Assembly: GCF_004005905.1 (NCBI RefSeq)
Contig: NZ_SACO01000015.1
Coordinates: forward strand, 20,490 to 84,489
Length of the DNA stretch: 64,000 nucleotides
DNA from: Novosphingobium umbonatum
GTDB lineage: Bacteria > Pseudomonadota > Alphaproteobacteria > Sphingomonadales > Sphingomonadaceae
Direction of reading: 5' to 3'
Position 1 is the first letter of the stretch; every line of letters begins with the position of its first letter. Below the pieces are notes generated by a model, which saw only the letters and a list, made by a program, of their open reading frames with translations, searched no databases and was not told where the DNA came from. Both the position numbers and the translations under genes were made by a program. Shown here one piece after another: positions 55,310 to 64,000 of the stretch.

Positions 55310-55957
55310 ATGACCATCATAGCCATCGTCAGCCAAAAGGGTGGCTCGGGCAAAACCACGCTGTCGGTGAACCTGGCCGCTGCTGCTGAGGCCGCTGGAG
55401 CCGTCTCGCTCATCATCGACACCGACCCTCAGGCGACCGCCAGCCAGTGGGGTGCTTGGCGATCTGACAAGGCTCCGGAAGTGATCGACAGCGCTCCCCC
55501 GCGCATCCAGTCCAAGGTTGATGCCGCAAAAGCACAGGGCGCGACCTTCATCGTGATCGACACGCCACCCCATGCCGATAGTGCAGCCAGCAGGGCGGTG
55601 GAGGTCGCCGATTTGGTGCTGATCCCTTGCCGCCCGAGTGCCTTTGATCTCGCAGCCATAAAGACCACCGTCAGCCTCGTACGCCTGTTCGGCAAGCCAG
55701 CATATGTGGTCTTCACTGCCGGCCCGCCCCATGCGCCGCGCATGTATGAGGAGGCGGTTGAGCTGGTGCAGGGCTTCGGGATTGAGGCTTGCCCGTACAT
55801 CCTGCCGGATCGGGCTGTCTATCGCCACGCCAGCGCAGCGGGTGCCTCGGTCATCGAGTTTGAGCCAGAAGGCAAGGCAGCCGCCGAGATCACCGCACTT
55901 CACTTGTGGACCATCGCGCATGTGAACATGTCCACAACCGCACGAGAGGGAGTGTAA
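55310..55957 (+). CDS. parA: ParA-family partition ATPase
   Basis: A 215-residue ParA of the short (Soj/ParA-Ib) kind, from ATG 55310 with AAGGAAAATT upstream. The deviant Walker A KGGSGKTT is in SQKGGSGKTTLSVNLAAA, motif A' is VIDTPPHADSAASRA and Walker B-like LIIDTDPQATASQWG. It lacks the N-terminal DNA-binding domain of long ParA proteins. It precedes a ribbon-helix-helix gene by 4 bases, a typical short-ParA partner in place of ParB. Confidence 0.92.
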   Translation: MTIIAIVSQKGGSGKTTLSVNLAAAAEAAGAVSLIIDTDPQATASQWGAWRSDKAPEVIDSAPPRIQSKVDAAKAQGATFIVIDTPPHADSAASRAVEVADLVLIPCRPSAFDLAAIKTTVSLVRLFGKPAYVVFTAGPPHAPRMYEEAVELVQGFGIEACPYILPDRAVYRHASAAGASVIEFEPEGKAAAEITALHLWTIAHVNMSTTAREGV

Positions 55958-55961
55958 ACAC

Positions 55962-56237
55962 ATGAGCCGCTTTGCCAATCTCGCTGACAAGCCAAAGGCA
56001 ACCGCCCAAATTTCCGCTCCGGGTAATGGAGCGGATGCCCGTGTCTCCACACCGGCCAACACCCCTCCCAGATCGAACAGCCGCGCTGGGCGCAAGGCCA
56101 TCGCCGCTTACTTCTCGCCTGAGATGTCGCTCGCCATGCACGTTTGTGCCCGCAAGCATGGCCTCAGCCTGCAAGAACTGATGGCTGAGGCCTTCAATGA
56201 CGTTCTTCGAAAATACGGATCAAGCCCTATTGACTAG
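55962..56237 (+). CDS. Ribbon-helix-helix partition partner
   Basis: A 91-residue basic protein. Its last 45 residues (RKAIAAYFSPEMSLAMHVCARKHGLSLQELMAEAFNDVLRKYG, in parts) form a ribbon-helix-helix pattern; the first half is flexible and Pro/Ser-rich. RHH proteins bind repeated operators and centromeres. It follows parA by 4 bases and probably acts on the repeats before parA. Confidence 0.75.
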   Translation: MSRFANLADKPKATAQISAPGNGADARVSTPANTPPRSNSRAGRKAIAAYFSPEMSLAMHVCARKHGLSLQELMAEAFNDVLRKYGSSPID

Positions 56238-56279
56238 TCAGCAGGGCAGCTTCCAGTGAGGCAGGAATAAATCACGTTA

Positions 56280-56648
56280 TTAAATTTTCGTGATCTTTGT
56301 AATTAAACCGCTTTTGCCATCCCAGTCGAGTTCAAACTCTACGTGATCTCCAACCTTGAGGTCTTTCAGCTGTTCCGCCGTCGCCGCGAAGCTCATGGTC
56401 ATGCCGGGCCATCTGAGCGCCGCAATCTCCTTATGATTGAGGGTGACGGTGCCCTTGGCGGCATCGATTGCCGTGATCGTGCCGGTGCTCGAACCGTGCT
56501 GCACTGCGGCACCCGTGGACATGTTGGACATGGCCTTGTCGGCGCCGGAGGGGGTTGCAGCGGCTTGTGGCGCTTCTGCCTCCTTCTTGCACCCCGCGAG
56601 CGAAGCGGACAGCGCTAGGCTTGAGGCCACGATAAGCATTTTGTTCAT
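56280..56648 (-). CDS. cusF: CusF-like copper-binding lipoprotein
   Basis: A 122-residue periplasmic protein with a signal and lipobox LAGC. It carries the CusF copper/silver site: His in NHKEI, Trp in RWPGM and the two Met in PGMTM, the same residues that bind Cu(I) in E. coli CusF. It is last in the cus operon; its start overlaps the cusA stop by 4 bases. The lipobox is unusual for CusF, which is soluble in E. coli; here it may be tethered. Confidence 0.9.
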   Translation of the reverse strand: MNKMLIVASSLALSASLAGCKKEAEAPQAAATPSGADKAMSNMSTGAAVQHGSSTGTITAIDAAKGTVTLNHKEIAALRWPGMTMSFAATAEQLKDLKVGDHVEFELDWDGKSGLITKITKI

Positions 56649-59600
56649 GACAGTTCTCCTTGGTTTGGAACAGGCAACGGGAATTTTCGGCGCATCAAAA
56701 GGTATGCGGCGGGGATAATCAGCATCGAGAGAAGGGGAGCGGTCAGCATTCCACCCACCATTGGCGCGGCAATCCGGCTCATAACTTCCGATCCGGTGCC
56801 ACCACCCACCAGCACCGGCAGCAGACCGGCGAGGATTACAGCCACGGTCATGGCCTTGGGCCGGACTCGGAGCAATGCGCCGTCACGCACCGCTTCGGAC
56901 AGGTTGCCATCCTGGCGCACCTCGAGCGCGTGCTTGAGGTAGATCAGCATGACCACGCCGAATTCAGCAGCCACCCCTGAAAGCGCAATGAACCCAACCG
57001 CAGTGGCGACCGACTGGTTGTAGCCGAGCCAGTACAGCAGCCACAGCCCGCCCGTAAGGGCGAATGGCAAGGTCCCCATGATCAGCAGCGCCTCGTCCCA
57101 ACGGCGGAATGTCAGGTACAGCAGCCCCAGAATGATCGCCAGGGTCACGGGGATCACCAGCTTCATTCGCTCCTTGGCCCGCACGAGAAACTCGTACTGG
57201 CCAGTATAGGAGACGCTGACGCCGGGGGGGAGCGTCACCTTGGTTGCGATGGCGTGCTGGATGTCGGTGACCATGGTCTGCATGTCGCTGCTGCGCCCGT
57301 CGACGTAGATCCAGGTGACCGGCCTGCCGTTCTCGCTTCGCAGCATCGGCGGGCCTTCGCTGATGCCAATCCGGGCGACAGACCCGAGCGTGATCTGCTG
57401 GCCGGACGGCGTTAGCACGGGCAGATTGACGAGCTTATCCGGGCTATCGCGGATCTCGCGCGGGTAGCGCACCTGGATGGGATAGCGCGCGAGGCCTTCG
57501 ACCGTCTGTCCCACGGTTTCGCCGCCGATGGCGCCTGATACGACCGATTGGACGTCGGCGACATTGAGCCCATAGCGGGCAGCAGCAGCGCGATCGACAT
57601 CGACATCGATATAGCGTCCCCCGGTCAGGCGTTCTGCCAGCGCCGACGCAACGCCGGGGACCGTGCGCACAACCTGCTCGATCTCCTTGGCAGTCCGGTC
57701 GATCTCTCCAAGGTTTGCTCCTGCGACCTTGATTCCGACCGGACTCTTGATGCCGGTCGCCAGCATGTCGATCCGATTGCGGATCGGCGGAATCCAGAAG
57801 TTTGCGAGGCCCGGTACTTTCACCCGTGCATCGAGTTCATCGACCAGCTTTTCGGGGGTCATGCCCGGGCGCCACTGATCGCGCGGCTTGAAGCGGATCG
57901 TGGTCTCGAACATTTCGAGCGGCGCCGGATCGGTAGCGCTCTCTGCCCGCCCCGATTTGCCAAACACGCTCTCAACTTCGGGCACAGTCTTAATCAGACG
58001 GTCGGTCTGCTGGAGCAGTCGGGAGGCCTCGGCCGGCGATAGCCCAGGAAGCGCCGAGGGCATGTACAGCAGGTCGCCTTCGTTCATCTGCGGCAGGAAT
58101 TCGCCACCGATCCGGGTGACGGGCCAGAGTGTCGACGCGAAGATCAGCGCGGCGATGGCGAGTGTGGGCTTCGGATGAATGAGCACCCAGTCGATTGCCG
58201 GACGGTAGATGCGGGTAAGCCAGCGGTTGAGCGGGTTGGCGTCCTCGCTTGGAATCTTGCCACGGATGAGCAGGCCCATGAGCACCGGAATGAGGGTGAT
58301 CGAAAGCAATGCCGCCGCCGCCATCGCGTAGGTCTTGGTGAAGGCAAGCGGTGAGAACAGTCGACCTTCCTGGCCCTGCAGGGCAAAGATCGGCAGGAAC
58401 GAGAAGGTTATGATCAGGAGGCTGAGGAAGAGCGCCGGACCGACTTCCGCAGCCGCAGTGCTGATCAGGCTCCAGCGGGTTGCCGCATCGGGTTCTGTCT
58501 CCGCATTCGAATGTCGCCAGCGTTCGAGATGCTTGTGCGCGTTCTCGATCATGACCACTGCGGCGTCCACCATCGCGCCGATGGCTATTGCGATGCCGCC
58601 GAGCGAAAGGATGTTCGCATTGAGGCCCTGCAATCGCATGACGATGAAGGCTATAAGGATCCCGAGCGGCAACGTCAGGATTGCCACCAGTGCCGAGCGC
58701 GCGTGCCAGAGGAACAGCGCGCAGACGAGCGCGACAATGATGAACTCCTCGACCAGCTTGTGTCCTAGATTGTCGACGGCGCGGTCGATCAGCCCCGAGC
58801 GGTCATACGTCGGGACGATCTCAACCCCCGCCGGCAGGCTCTTCTTAAGCTCAGCAAGCTTCGCCTTGACCCCGTCGATCACCGCCCGCGCGTTCTGGCC
58901 CTGACGCATCACGATGACGCCGCCGGCGACTTCTCCCTCGCCATTCAGCTCCGCGAGCCCACGTCGCATTTCCGGACCAACCTGGACGGTGGCGACATCG
59001 CCCAGGGTCACCGGAACACCGGCATCGCTGCGCAGCGGCGTGGCGCGAAAATCGTCCAGCGTCTTGAGATAGCCGCCGGATCGCACTGTGTATTCAGCTC
59101 CCGCCAGTTCAACGCTTGATCCGCCAGTTTCCTGGTTTGCGCGCTTCAGGGCCTCTGTCACCTGATCTGTGGTAATGGCATATGCGGCCAACTTCTGCGG
59201 ATCGACGATGACCTGATACTGTTTGACCATTCCGCCGATACTGGCGACCTCGGCGACGCCCGGGACGGTCTTCAGTTCGTAGCGCAGGAACCAGTCCTGC
59301 AGGCTTCTAAGCTGGGCCAGATCATGCCCGCCGGTCCGATCGACCAGGGCATATTCGAAGATCCAGCCCACCCCGGTGGCGTCAGGGCCAAGCGCAGGTT
59401 TCGCTCCCTCGGGCAGGCGACCTTGAACTTGGTTCAGATATTCGAGCACCCGGCTGCGCGCCCAATAGAGGTCGGTCCCGTCATCAAACAGTACGTAGAC
59501 GAAACTGTCGCCAGTGAACGAATAGCCCCGCACCACGCGCGCGCCAGGAACCGAGAGCATGGCGGATGCAATCGGATATGTGACCTGATTCTCGACGATC

Positions 59601-59776
59601 TGCGGTGCCTGCCCGGGATAGCCGGTGCGGATGATGACCTGAACGTCCGAAAGATCGGGCAAGGCATCGACCGGGGTCGTGCGCAGGGCGAAAATGCCGA
59701 GCATGCTCAAGGCCGCCGCCAGGATCAGCACCAGATTGCGGGCCTGGACCGAACCACGGATGATCGCGGCGATCAT
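56645..59776 (-). CDS. cusA: CusA/CzcA-type RND metal efflux pump
   Basis: A 1043-residue inner-membrane RND pump with the heavy-metal (HME) signatures: the N-terminal [39 protein letters not shown] (in parts), a proton-relay stretch in TM4 ([26 protein letters not shown], in parts) and the duplicate repeat in the second half. The [11 protein letters not shown] motif and lack of a D-F-G-type Zn signature suit Cu/Ag rather than Zn/Co. It overlaps cusB and cusF by 4 bases each. Metal specificity is inferred. Confidence 0.94.
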   Translation of the reverse strand: MIAAIIRGSVQARNLVLILAAALSMLGIFALRTTPVDALPDLSDVQVIIRTGYPGQAPQIVENQVTYPIASAMLSVPGARVVRGYSFTGDSFVYVLFDDGTDLYWARSRVLEYLNQVQGRLPEGAKPALGPDATGVGWIFEYALVDRTGGHDLAQLRSLQDWFLRYELKTVPGVAEVASIGGMVKQYQVIVDPQKLAAYAITTDQVTEALKRANQETGGSSVELAGAEYTVRSGGYLKTLDDFRATPLRSDAGVPVTLGDVATVQVGPEMRRGLAELNGEGEVAGGVIVMRQGQNARAVIDGVKAKLAELKKSLPAGVEIVPTYDRSGLIDRAVDNLGHKLVEEFIIVALVCALFLWHARSALVAILTLPLGILIAFIVMRLQGLNANILSLGGIAIAIGAMVDAAVVMIENAHKHLERWRHSNAETEPDAATRWSLISTAAAEVGPALFLSLLIITFSFLPIFALQGQEGRLFSPLAFTKTYAMAAAALLSITLIPVLMGLLIRGKIPSEDANPLNRWLTRIYRPAIDWVLIHPKPTLAIAALIFASTLWPVTRIGGEFLPQMNEGDLLYMPSALPGLSPAEASRLLQQTDRLIKTVPEVESVFGKSGRAESATDPAPLEMFETTIRFKPRDQWRPGMTPEKLVDELDARVKVPGLANFWIPPIRNRIDMLATGIKSPVGIKVAGANLGEIDRTAKEIEQVVRTVPGVASALAERLTGGRYIDVDVDRAAAARYGLNVADVQSVVSGAIGGETVGQTVEGLARYPIQVRYPREIRDSPDKLVNLPVLTPSGQQITLGSVARIGISEGPPMLRSENGRPVTWIYVDGRSSDMQTMVTDIQHAIATKVTLPPGVSVSYTGQYEFLVRAKERMKLVIPVTLAIILGLLYLTFRRWDEALLIMGTLPFALTGGLWLLYWLGYNQSVATAVGFIALSGVAAEFGVVMLIYLKHALEVRQDGNLSEAVRDGALLRVRPKAMTVAVILAGLLPVLVGGGTGSEVMSRIAAPMVGGMLTAPLLSMLIIPAAYLLMRRKFPLPVPNQGELS

Positions 59777-61005
59777 TGCGCCGATCCAATCGGCCGGGCG
59801 GGAATGCCGCTGAGGCTGGCCTCGGAATCAAGGAGGAACTGTCCTGAGGCGACGACCTTTTCGCCAGCGGCCAGACCCGCGAGCACTTCGGTCTTGCCGC
59901 CTCCCTCTCGCCCAAGGCGAACCTCGGCGGGCCGATACCGGCCATCTGCCAGTGTCAGGATAACGAGGTTGCGCGCTCCGGTTCGGATCACCGCTTCAGT
60001 GGGAACGAGCAGACCCGGCTGGCCGCCATCCCCAAGCGCGACCGTCGCGAACATGCCCGGCCTTAAAGCTCCTCCGCGATTGGGAAGTTCGATCCGCACT
60101 GTCAGAGTCCGGCTCTCGGCTTGGGCAATCGGCAGAATGGCTATGATGCGGCCGCCAAAGAGCTGCCCGGGGAAGGCAGACAGGCTCACGCTGGCGTGTT
60201 GACCCACACGCACTGCGCTGGCCTGGGCTTGCGGGACTGCTGCGTTGAGCCAAACCGTGTCGATGCCGCTCACCTGCGCGAGGGTCTGACCTGCTGACAT
60301 GGCAACCCCAGCCCTGGCGTCGAGAGTCTGGATGACACCGCTAATCGGAGATGTGATTGTGATCGTACCTTTCGTGCGTTCGGAACGCTCGACCTGCGTG
60401 ATCAAGGCGTCAGACATGCCGAGCAGTCTCAAGCGCTGTCGTGCTGCCGCTGTAAGGTCGGGGCGTCCAAGACGACGCACGGCAAGAAACTCACCCTGTG
60501 CGCCGCCCCATTCGGGCAGCTGGAGATCGGCGATCGGCGCCCCCGCGACAATGACATCACCGGGCGCGCGGCCGTAGACCCGTGTCACGAACCCACCGGC
60601 CCGCGCCTGAATCACCGCGACGTTGCGTTGATTGAAGTCGATTGTGCCGGTAACGGTCAGGGAACTCGGGAGCGAGCCGACTTCGGCCGCCACAACACGC
60701 ATTCCGAGGTTCTGGCGGGCTGACGGGTCGACTTTGACCCCCGGCGTCGTGCCGCCAGCCTTCTCCTCATCGGCATATTTCGGGACGGTCTTCATGCCCA
60801 TGGACGAGAGTGAGTTCGGGTTGTCATAGTGCTCTGCCGGCACCATCGGATCGTACCAGTAGAGTACCTTTCGCTCCGTTCGGGCCTTTTCGCCGACATC
60901 AGGCGCTCCGCTGCGACCGAGCCAGAATCCGCCCGCTCCCGCGACGAGTACGATCGCCATGATACCCGCGCTCCAGCGCGCGGCATTTTTCGCGTCCAGC
61001 TTCAT
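59773..61005 (-). CDS. cusB: CusB-type membrane fusion adaptor
   Basis: A 410-residue periplasmic adaptor linking the pump to the outer-membrane channel. N-terminal helix ([19 protein letters not shown]), then a heavy-metal-binding-domain-like piece ([31 protein letters not shown], in parts) with Met residues. The barrel-sandwich hybrid is [14 protein letters not shown]; later beta-barrel [12 protein letters not shown]. Overlaps cusA (4 bases) and cusC (4 bases). Confidence 0.93.
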   Translation of the reverse strand: MKLDAKNAARWSAGIMAIVLVAGAGGFWLGRSGAPDVGEKARTERKVLYWYDPMVPAEHYDNPNSLSSMGMKTVPKYADEEKAGGTTPGVKVDPSARQNLGMRVVAAEVGSLPSSLTVTGTIDFNQRNVAVIQARAGGFVTRVYGRAPGDVIVAGAPIADLQLPEWGGAQGEFLAVRRLGRPDLTAAARQRLRLLGMSDALITQVERSERTKGTITITSPISGVIQTLDARAGVAMSAGQTLAQVSGIDTVWLNAAVPQAQASAVRVGQHASVSLSAFPGQLFGGRIIAILPIAQAESRTLTVRIELPNRGGALRPGMFATVALGDGGQPGLLVPTEAVIRTGARNLVILTLADGRYRPAEVRLGREGGGKTEVLAGLAAGEKVVASGQFLLDSEASLSGIPARPIGSAQ

Positions 61006-62231
61006 GGGCGCCCCTCCCTATAGGTATAAGTGATCCGCACTGCGTCACGGGCGACATCCGCCTCGCGCGTCAGCGCATCGACTTCGGCTTCGGCCAGCGC
61101 GAGCGAGGACAACAGGGCACTGCCGAGATCGAGCTTGCCGGCCGCATAGCTTGCCATGTCCAACTCCGCCCGCCGCTTGGCGAGCGGTACGAGCGTGACG
61201 CGCGCGTTGTTCAGTTGCCGCCGGTGCATATCATAGTCGGCAAGATCAGAACTGAGTGCGGCGCCGAGATCGCGCTCACCGGCAACCCGGTTCAATCGGG
61301 CGCGTTCGGCTTCTGCTTCCCGCGCTGCGATCAGCGGATCTTGCCGCTTTCGAGCGAACAGCGGCAGGTCGATGCTCACGCCTACCGAAACCATGTCGCC
61401 AAAGACAGGAGCGCGGTGCCCATAGCTGGTGCTGACCCGCCAGTCTGGGCGCTTGGCCGCACGGGCCATATCAGTTTCGGCATTGGCCGCTGTAACGTCC
61501 GCATCAAGCGCTGCGAGGCGCGGCGTCTCGCTCAGATGAGCCCGAAGATCTTCACGATCGATCTCGAAGATCGGGAGATCTCCGATTACGTCCGCCGCTG
61601 TGTCGCCTGTCAAGCTGGCGAGTCGGGCCTGAGCCTTGGTGACTTCGGCCTCGAGTTGTGCCCGGCGATCGTTGATTGCAGCGCGCAGCTGATCCGGTTC
61701 ATAGGCCTGGCTCGGCCGGGCGGTACCTGAGGAGAGCCGTGCTGTGACTGTTGCTTGAAGGTCGTTGAGACTGGCGTCGAGTCCCTGAAGCTGAGCGAGT
61801 CGGCGCTTCGCATAATAGAGATCGATCCACGCCACTGCGGCGTTCAAGCGCACTTCCTGTGCGCTCACCGCGGCACCAGCCTGGGCCGTGCCGATCGCGG
61901 CGAAGGCCCGCGTCCGCTCGGCCTGCCGCTTCGCCGGATTGGGGAAAGCCTGCTCGATCCCCACGCGCGCCATCGTCATGCTTTCCTGACCGGGCCGGAA
62001 AGCAGGTGGCCCCGAGATCGGGAAGTTGTCGATACCGACTGACACAGAGGGATCAGGCAGTTGACCGGCCGCGACCGCGCTGGCGCGAGATGCGCGCAAG
62101 CCAGCCTCGCCCGCCAAAATTGCGGGTGCTTGTTCCGTTGCCTTTTCTACGGCTGTCTGAAAGGTCAGTGGCTCTGCCCAGGCGGCACTGCCCATGGCCA
62201 GCGTGGGAATCAGCATAAATATTCGCATCAT
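61002..62231 (-). CDS. cusC: CusC-type TolC family outer-membrane channel
   Basis: A 409-residue outer-membrane factor, starting MMRIFMLIPTLAMGSAAWAEPLTF with a signal peptide. It has two TolC-like repeats of long helices (ATEQAPAILAGEAGLRASRA and, later, ADYDMHRRQLNNARVTLVPLAKRR). It shows no lipobox, unlike E. coli CusC. It is the first gene of the operon; promoter elements are not clear but an inverted repeat (62359-62395) lies upstream. Confidence 0.92.
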   Translation of the reverse strand: MMRIFMLIPTLAMGSAAWAEPLTFQTAVEKATEQAPAILAGEAGLRASRASAVAAGQLPDPSVSVGIDNFPISGPPAFRPGQESMTMARVGIEQAFPNPAKRQAERTRAFAAIGTAQAGAAVSAQEVRLNAAVAWIDLYYAKRRLAQLQGLDASLNDLQATVTARLSSGTARPSQAYEPDQLRAAINDRRAQLEAEVTKAQARLASLTGDTAADVIGDLPIFEIDREDLRAHLSETPRLAALDADVTAANAETDMARAAKRPDWRVSTSYGHRAPVFGDMVSVGVSIDLPLFARKRQDPLIAAREAEAERARLNRVAGERDLGAALSSDLADYDMHRRQLNNARVTLVPLAKRRAELDMASYAAGKLDLGSALLSSLALAEAEVDALTREADVARDAVRITYTYREGRP

Positions 62232-62358
62232 TGTGTCCTGGTCGGACCAGAAGCTCGATCTACCGTCTTGCCGGGGGTCCGCGCGGTGGCCGCGCGCAAT
62301 GGACCTCTATAGGAGACGCGAAGGATCAACCGGCATGAGAGGGCTCAGTGCCTCATCT

Positions 62359-62395
62359 GGCTATATGGCGAGGCTGAACGCCGCGTCATATAGCC
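62359..62395. promoter_or_regulatory. Inverted repeat upstream of the cus operon
   Basis: GGCTATATG (62359-62367) and CATATAGCC (62387-62395) are a perfect 9-base inverted pair; GGCG/CGCC extends it inward. It lies between the exported small protein's stop and the cusC start. Possible operator (CusR-like or CueR-like) or transcript-end hairpin; no T-run is seen. Confidence 0.5.
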
Positions 62396-62406
62396 GTTCA
62401 AGCGGC

Positions 62407-62769
62407 TTAGCTCAGATGCGTAGGGGGCTCAGGTTCAGGACCAAAACTGCGATCCGCGAGTGGGATTGCCGGCGCTGGATGCAGCAGCCCGACACCGGCA
62501 TAGCGAACAGGCTCGACCGCAAGAGGAGGCAGGACAGCAAGCGGAATAGCGCAGCCCATCTTAGCGATACACTCGGGGGTCAGCCCATGACAGGGCTGGC
62601 TGTCCGCCGAAGTTTGGAGCGTGATCCCCATGGCCTTGGCGCAGTCAGGGTCCATCTGTTCTTGCTGATCTTGTGCGGCCTTGAAATTCATCTGCGCGAA
62701 TGCAGCTTCCTGACCGACCAGGCCGAGGAGCGCTGCAAATAAAAGCGCAAGGACGAGCACACGTAACAC
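62407..62769 (-). CDS. Small exported Cys-containing protein next to cus
   Basis: Using a GTG at 62769 the protein starts MLRVLVLALLFAALLGLVGQ, a good signal peptide ending near AFA; a TTG at 62787 would be longer. The mature part is about 95 residues with the motifs DPDCAKAMG, QPCHGLTPECIAKMGCAIPL and a Pro/Ala-rich end, so it has four Cys and several Met and His, which could bind copper. It lies 175 bases upstream of cusC on the same strand. Not a recognised family. Confidence 0.6.
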   Translation of the reverse strand: MLRVLVLALLFAALLGLVGQEAAFAQMNFKAAQDQQEQMDPDCAKAMGITLQTSADSQPCHGLTPECIAKMGCAIPLAVLPPLAVEPVRYAGVGLLHPAPAIPLADRSFGPEPEPPTHLS

Positions 62770-62839
62770 CGAGCTACACTGCCACAAACCCGGTCGTCAG
62801 GAAAGTGAAAAGACCCTCATGAACCATTTTGTCAGCTGG

Positions 62840-63350
62840 TTAAGCTTTGCCGGCATCACGGACCATACTCTGAACGCACCAGCGAGGGTAGAAACGGTCG
62901 AGGATCCAACCAACCGGATGCCAGGGCCAAGGCGGAAGATTGTAATCGATGAACACGGTGAGTTCAGCACTTTTGCCAGACTCGACGATACCAAAAATCC
63001 AAGCGGTAATCGCCTATCACCAGCAAGCGGGGGTGCCCACGGGTCTCCCAAACTTTTAGGTATGGGGGATTGCGCTCGGTAACGACCTCTTCGACAAGGA
63101 GCGCCAACCCTGCGACGCGTCCGGACATCACGATCCTTGAGCCAACCTCCATTCCGCGCCAATCATCGATGGTGAAGTGCATCGCTCCGCCGGCCATCAT
63201 CGAAAATGAGCGAGCCATATGCGCCGCCAGTCGTCGATGATCATCCAGGCGCGAGAAAAGTTGCCGCGCATCCATCGGCACGATGGCCGTACTTGCCCAG
63301 GAGTGGCGATACCTGCAGGCTAAAGTTCGGCTCTTGGGAGGTATTTCCAT
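62840..63350 (-). pseudogene. Frameshifted SRPBCC-family gene
   Basis: An SRPBCC (START-like) protein in two frames. The first runs from ATG 63350 (MEIPPKSRTLACRY) through FTIDDWRGMEVGSRIVMSG and VWETRGHPRLLVIGDYRLDF. Then it derails at the TTTTT at about 62992 and stops early. In the next frame the sense continues as GIVESGKSAELTVFIDYNLP, PWPWHPVGWILDRFYPRWC and a proper end at 62840. A single-base indel in the homopolymer restores the reading frame. It could be a real lesion or a sequencing error. Confidence 0.8.
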
Positions 63351-63372
63351 GGCCCTAAACTTCGCACCGTAA

Positions 63373-63891
63373 CTAACTCTGCATTTTCTGGCCTTCGCTC
63401 CGGCTGAGGCGTGGGACAAACGCCGGGACCCGCTTCATGTATTGGCGATAGGGCTCGCCGAATTCGCGCAGGGCATCCTGCTCTTCGTGCAGAGCAAGGC
63501 GGATATACATAACGACCAGAACCGGAAACATGGCAAACGTCAGCAGCGTCGGCCATTGCAGAAGGAAGCCAAACATCACTGCGATGAAACCTGCATATTG
63601 AGGATGTCTGATGCGACTATATAGGCCGGTCGTTGCTATTTCATGCTTGCGCTGGGCGTTGTGAAGTACGTTCCATGCCGATGAAATCAGCATGAATCCT
63701 CCGCCAATGAATAGGAAGCTTGCAAGATGGAATGGTCCGAAATGCGGGTTGACCCGCCAGCCGAACATCATTTCAAGCAAGTGGCCTGAATCATGAGAAA
63801 ACCAGTCAATTCCGGGATAGCGGGTCTGCAGCCAGCCCGACAGCACATAGATTGTCAGCGGGAAACCGTACATTGTCCGTCGTCGAAACAT
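63373..63891 (-). CDS. Isoprenylcysteine-methyltransferase-like membrane protein
   Basis: A 172-residue ICMT/NnrU-like protein from ATG 63891; ATG 63873 and TTG 63900 are alternatives. Hydrophobic helices occur near residues 9-18, 56-75, 103-121 and 122-140. The methyltransferase signature HEIATTGLYSRIRHPQYAGFIAVM is present (in parts), and the C-terminal EEQDALREFGEPYRQYMKRVPAFVPRL supplies the SAM and substrate site. The relatives I remember start with an extra N-terminal part, so this copy may be 5'-truncated. 22 bases separate it from the SRPBCC gene downstream. Confidence 0.8.
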   Translation of the reverse strand: MFRRRTMYGFPLTIYVLSGWLQTRYPGIDWFSHDSGHLLEMMFGWRVNPHFGPFHLASFLFIGGGFMLISSAWNVLHNAQRKHEIATTGLYSRIRHPQYAGFIAVMFGFLLQWPTLLTFAMFPVLVVMYIRLALHEEQDALREFGEPYRQYMKRVPAFVPRLSRSEGQKMQS

Positions 63892-63947
63892 TTGGCGCAA
63901 AGTTGGTATGTTGGTAACGGAGATATGGCCTCGTCTGGGTTTGGGTT

Positions 63948-64000
63948 TTAGGCGGCCAGCTTGCGGTGTTGCAAGCGGCGATGTTCGATGGTCTGCTTCT
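63948..64000 (-). CDS. C-terminal end of an unidentified gene entering from the right
   Basis: The last codons of a frame that continues beyond the window, ending KQTIEHRRLQHRKLAA and a stop. It is basic and GC-rich with codons unlike the AT-richer 60 bases next to it. It might be a transposase or other mobile-element protein, but 16 residues are too few to tell. Confidence 0.4.
   Translation of the reverse strand, partial: KQTIEHRRLQHRKLAA

Noticed and set aside
53767..64000. Integrase, relaxase or type IV secretion genes in the element
   Set aside because: I searched the readable proteins for tyrosine-recombinase, relaxase and VirB4/TraC motifs and saw none in the window.

Overview
The window is GC-rich chromosomal DNA from an alphaproteobacterium, most likely of the Sphingomonadales and close to Novosphingobium. 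The case rests on gene content and order: DUF4167, DUF177, a UQCC-type chaperone, BamE, an Atm1-like exporter very similar to the Novosphingobium one as I remember it, lnt-metK, and groESL behind a CIRCE element. The genus is an inference. No search was run.

Layout. Positions 1-53,500 are core chromosome, densely packed and often with 4-bp stop/start overlaps: mutS (5' end missing), hbd, a PduO-type adenosyltransferase, gluQRS, HNH and MOSC genes, rpoN and lptB (with a tiny zinc-finger-like ORF in front), pmbA, ppa, a DUF1345 membrane protein and an M61 peptidase. Next come hisS-prfA-prmC-DUF4167, lnt-metK, a universal stress protein, mscS-polA, a small lipoprotein, a beta-lactamase-fold protein and groSL. 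The following block holds a MATE pump, DUF177 and a cytochrome bc1 chaperone facing bamE, then hslVU, an Atm1-type ABC exporter and an aspartyl protease. An Hsp70-like/GreAB-like pair, an ABC-F ATPase, lrgAB, two pirins, a HAD phosphatase, a GlcG-like protein, HU, a LuxR-type regulator, trhO and an AEC transporter complete it.

At 53,647 the chromosome meets an accessory element. The 3' part of a tRNA-Ser gene, cut in the anticodon loop, is followed by a RepC-like initiator, ParA and a ribbon-helix-helix protein with iteron-like and operator-like repeats. A copper/silver-type RND operon (cusC-cusB-cusA-cusF, reading leftward), a small Cys-rich exported protein, a frameshifted SRPBCC gene and an isoprenylcysteine-methyltransferase-like gene follow. 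The element runs past the right edge; no integrase or conjugation gene is visible here.

The most unusual signals are non-coding. Three near-identical intergenic units carry an anti-Shine-Dalgarno-like CCTCTCCC followed by their own terminator. Two tandem hairpins near 48.6 kb keep the same fold with compensating base changes. A strong hairpin covers the ribosome-binding region of metK, and a long hairpin lies near 51.15 kb. A pair of inverted repeats flanks an AT-richer small-protein gene at 10.5-11.2 kb. These look like small RNAs, cis-regulatory RNAs or palindromic mobile repeats, but none can be assigned to a known class from sequence reading alone.
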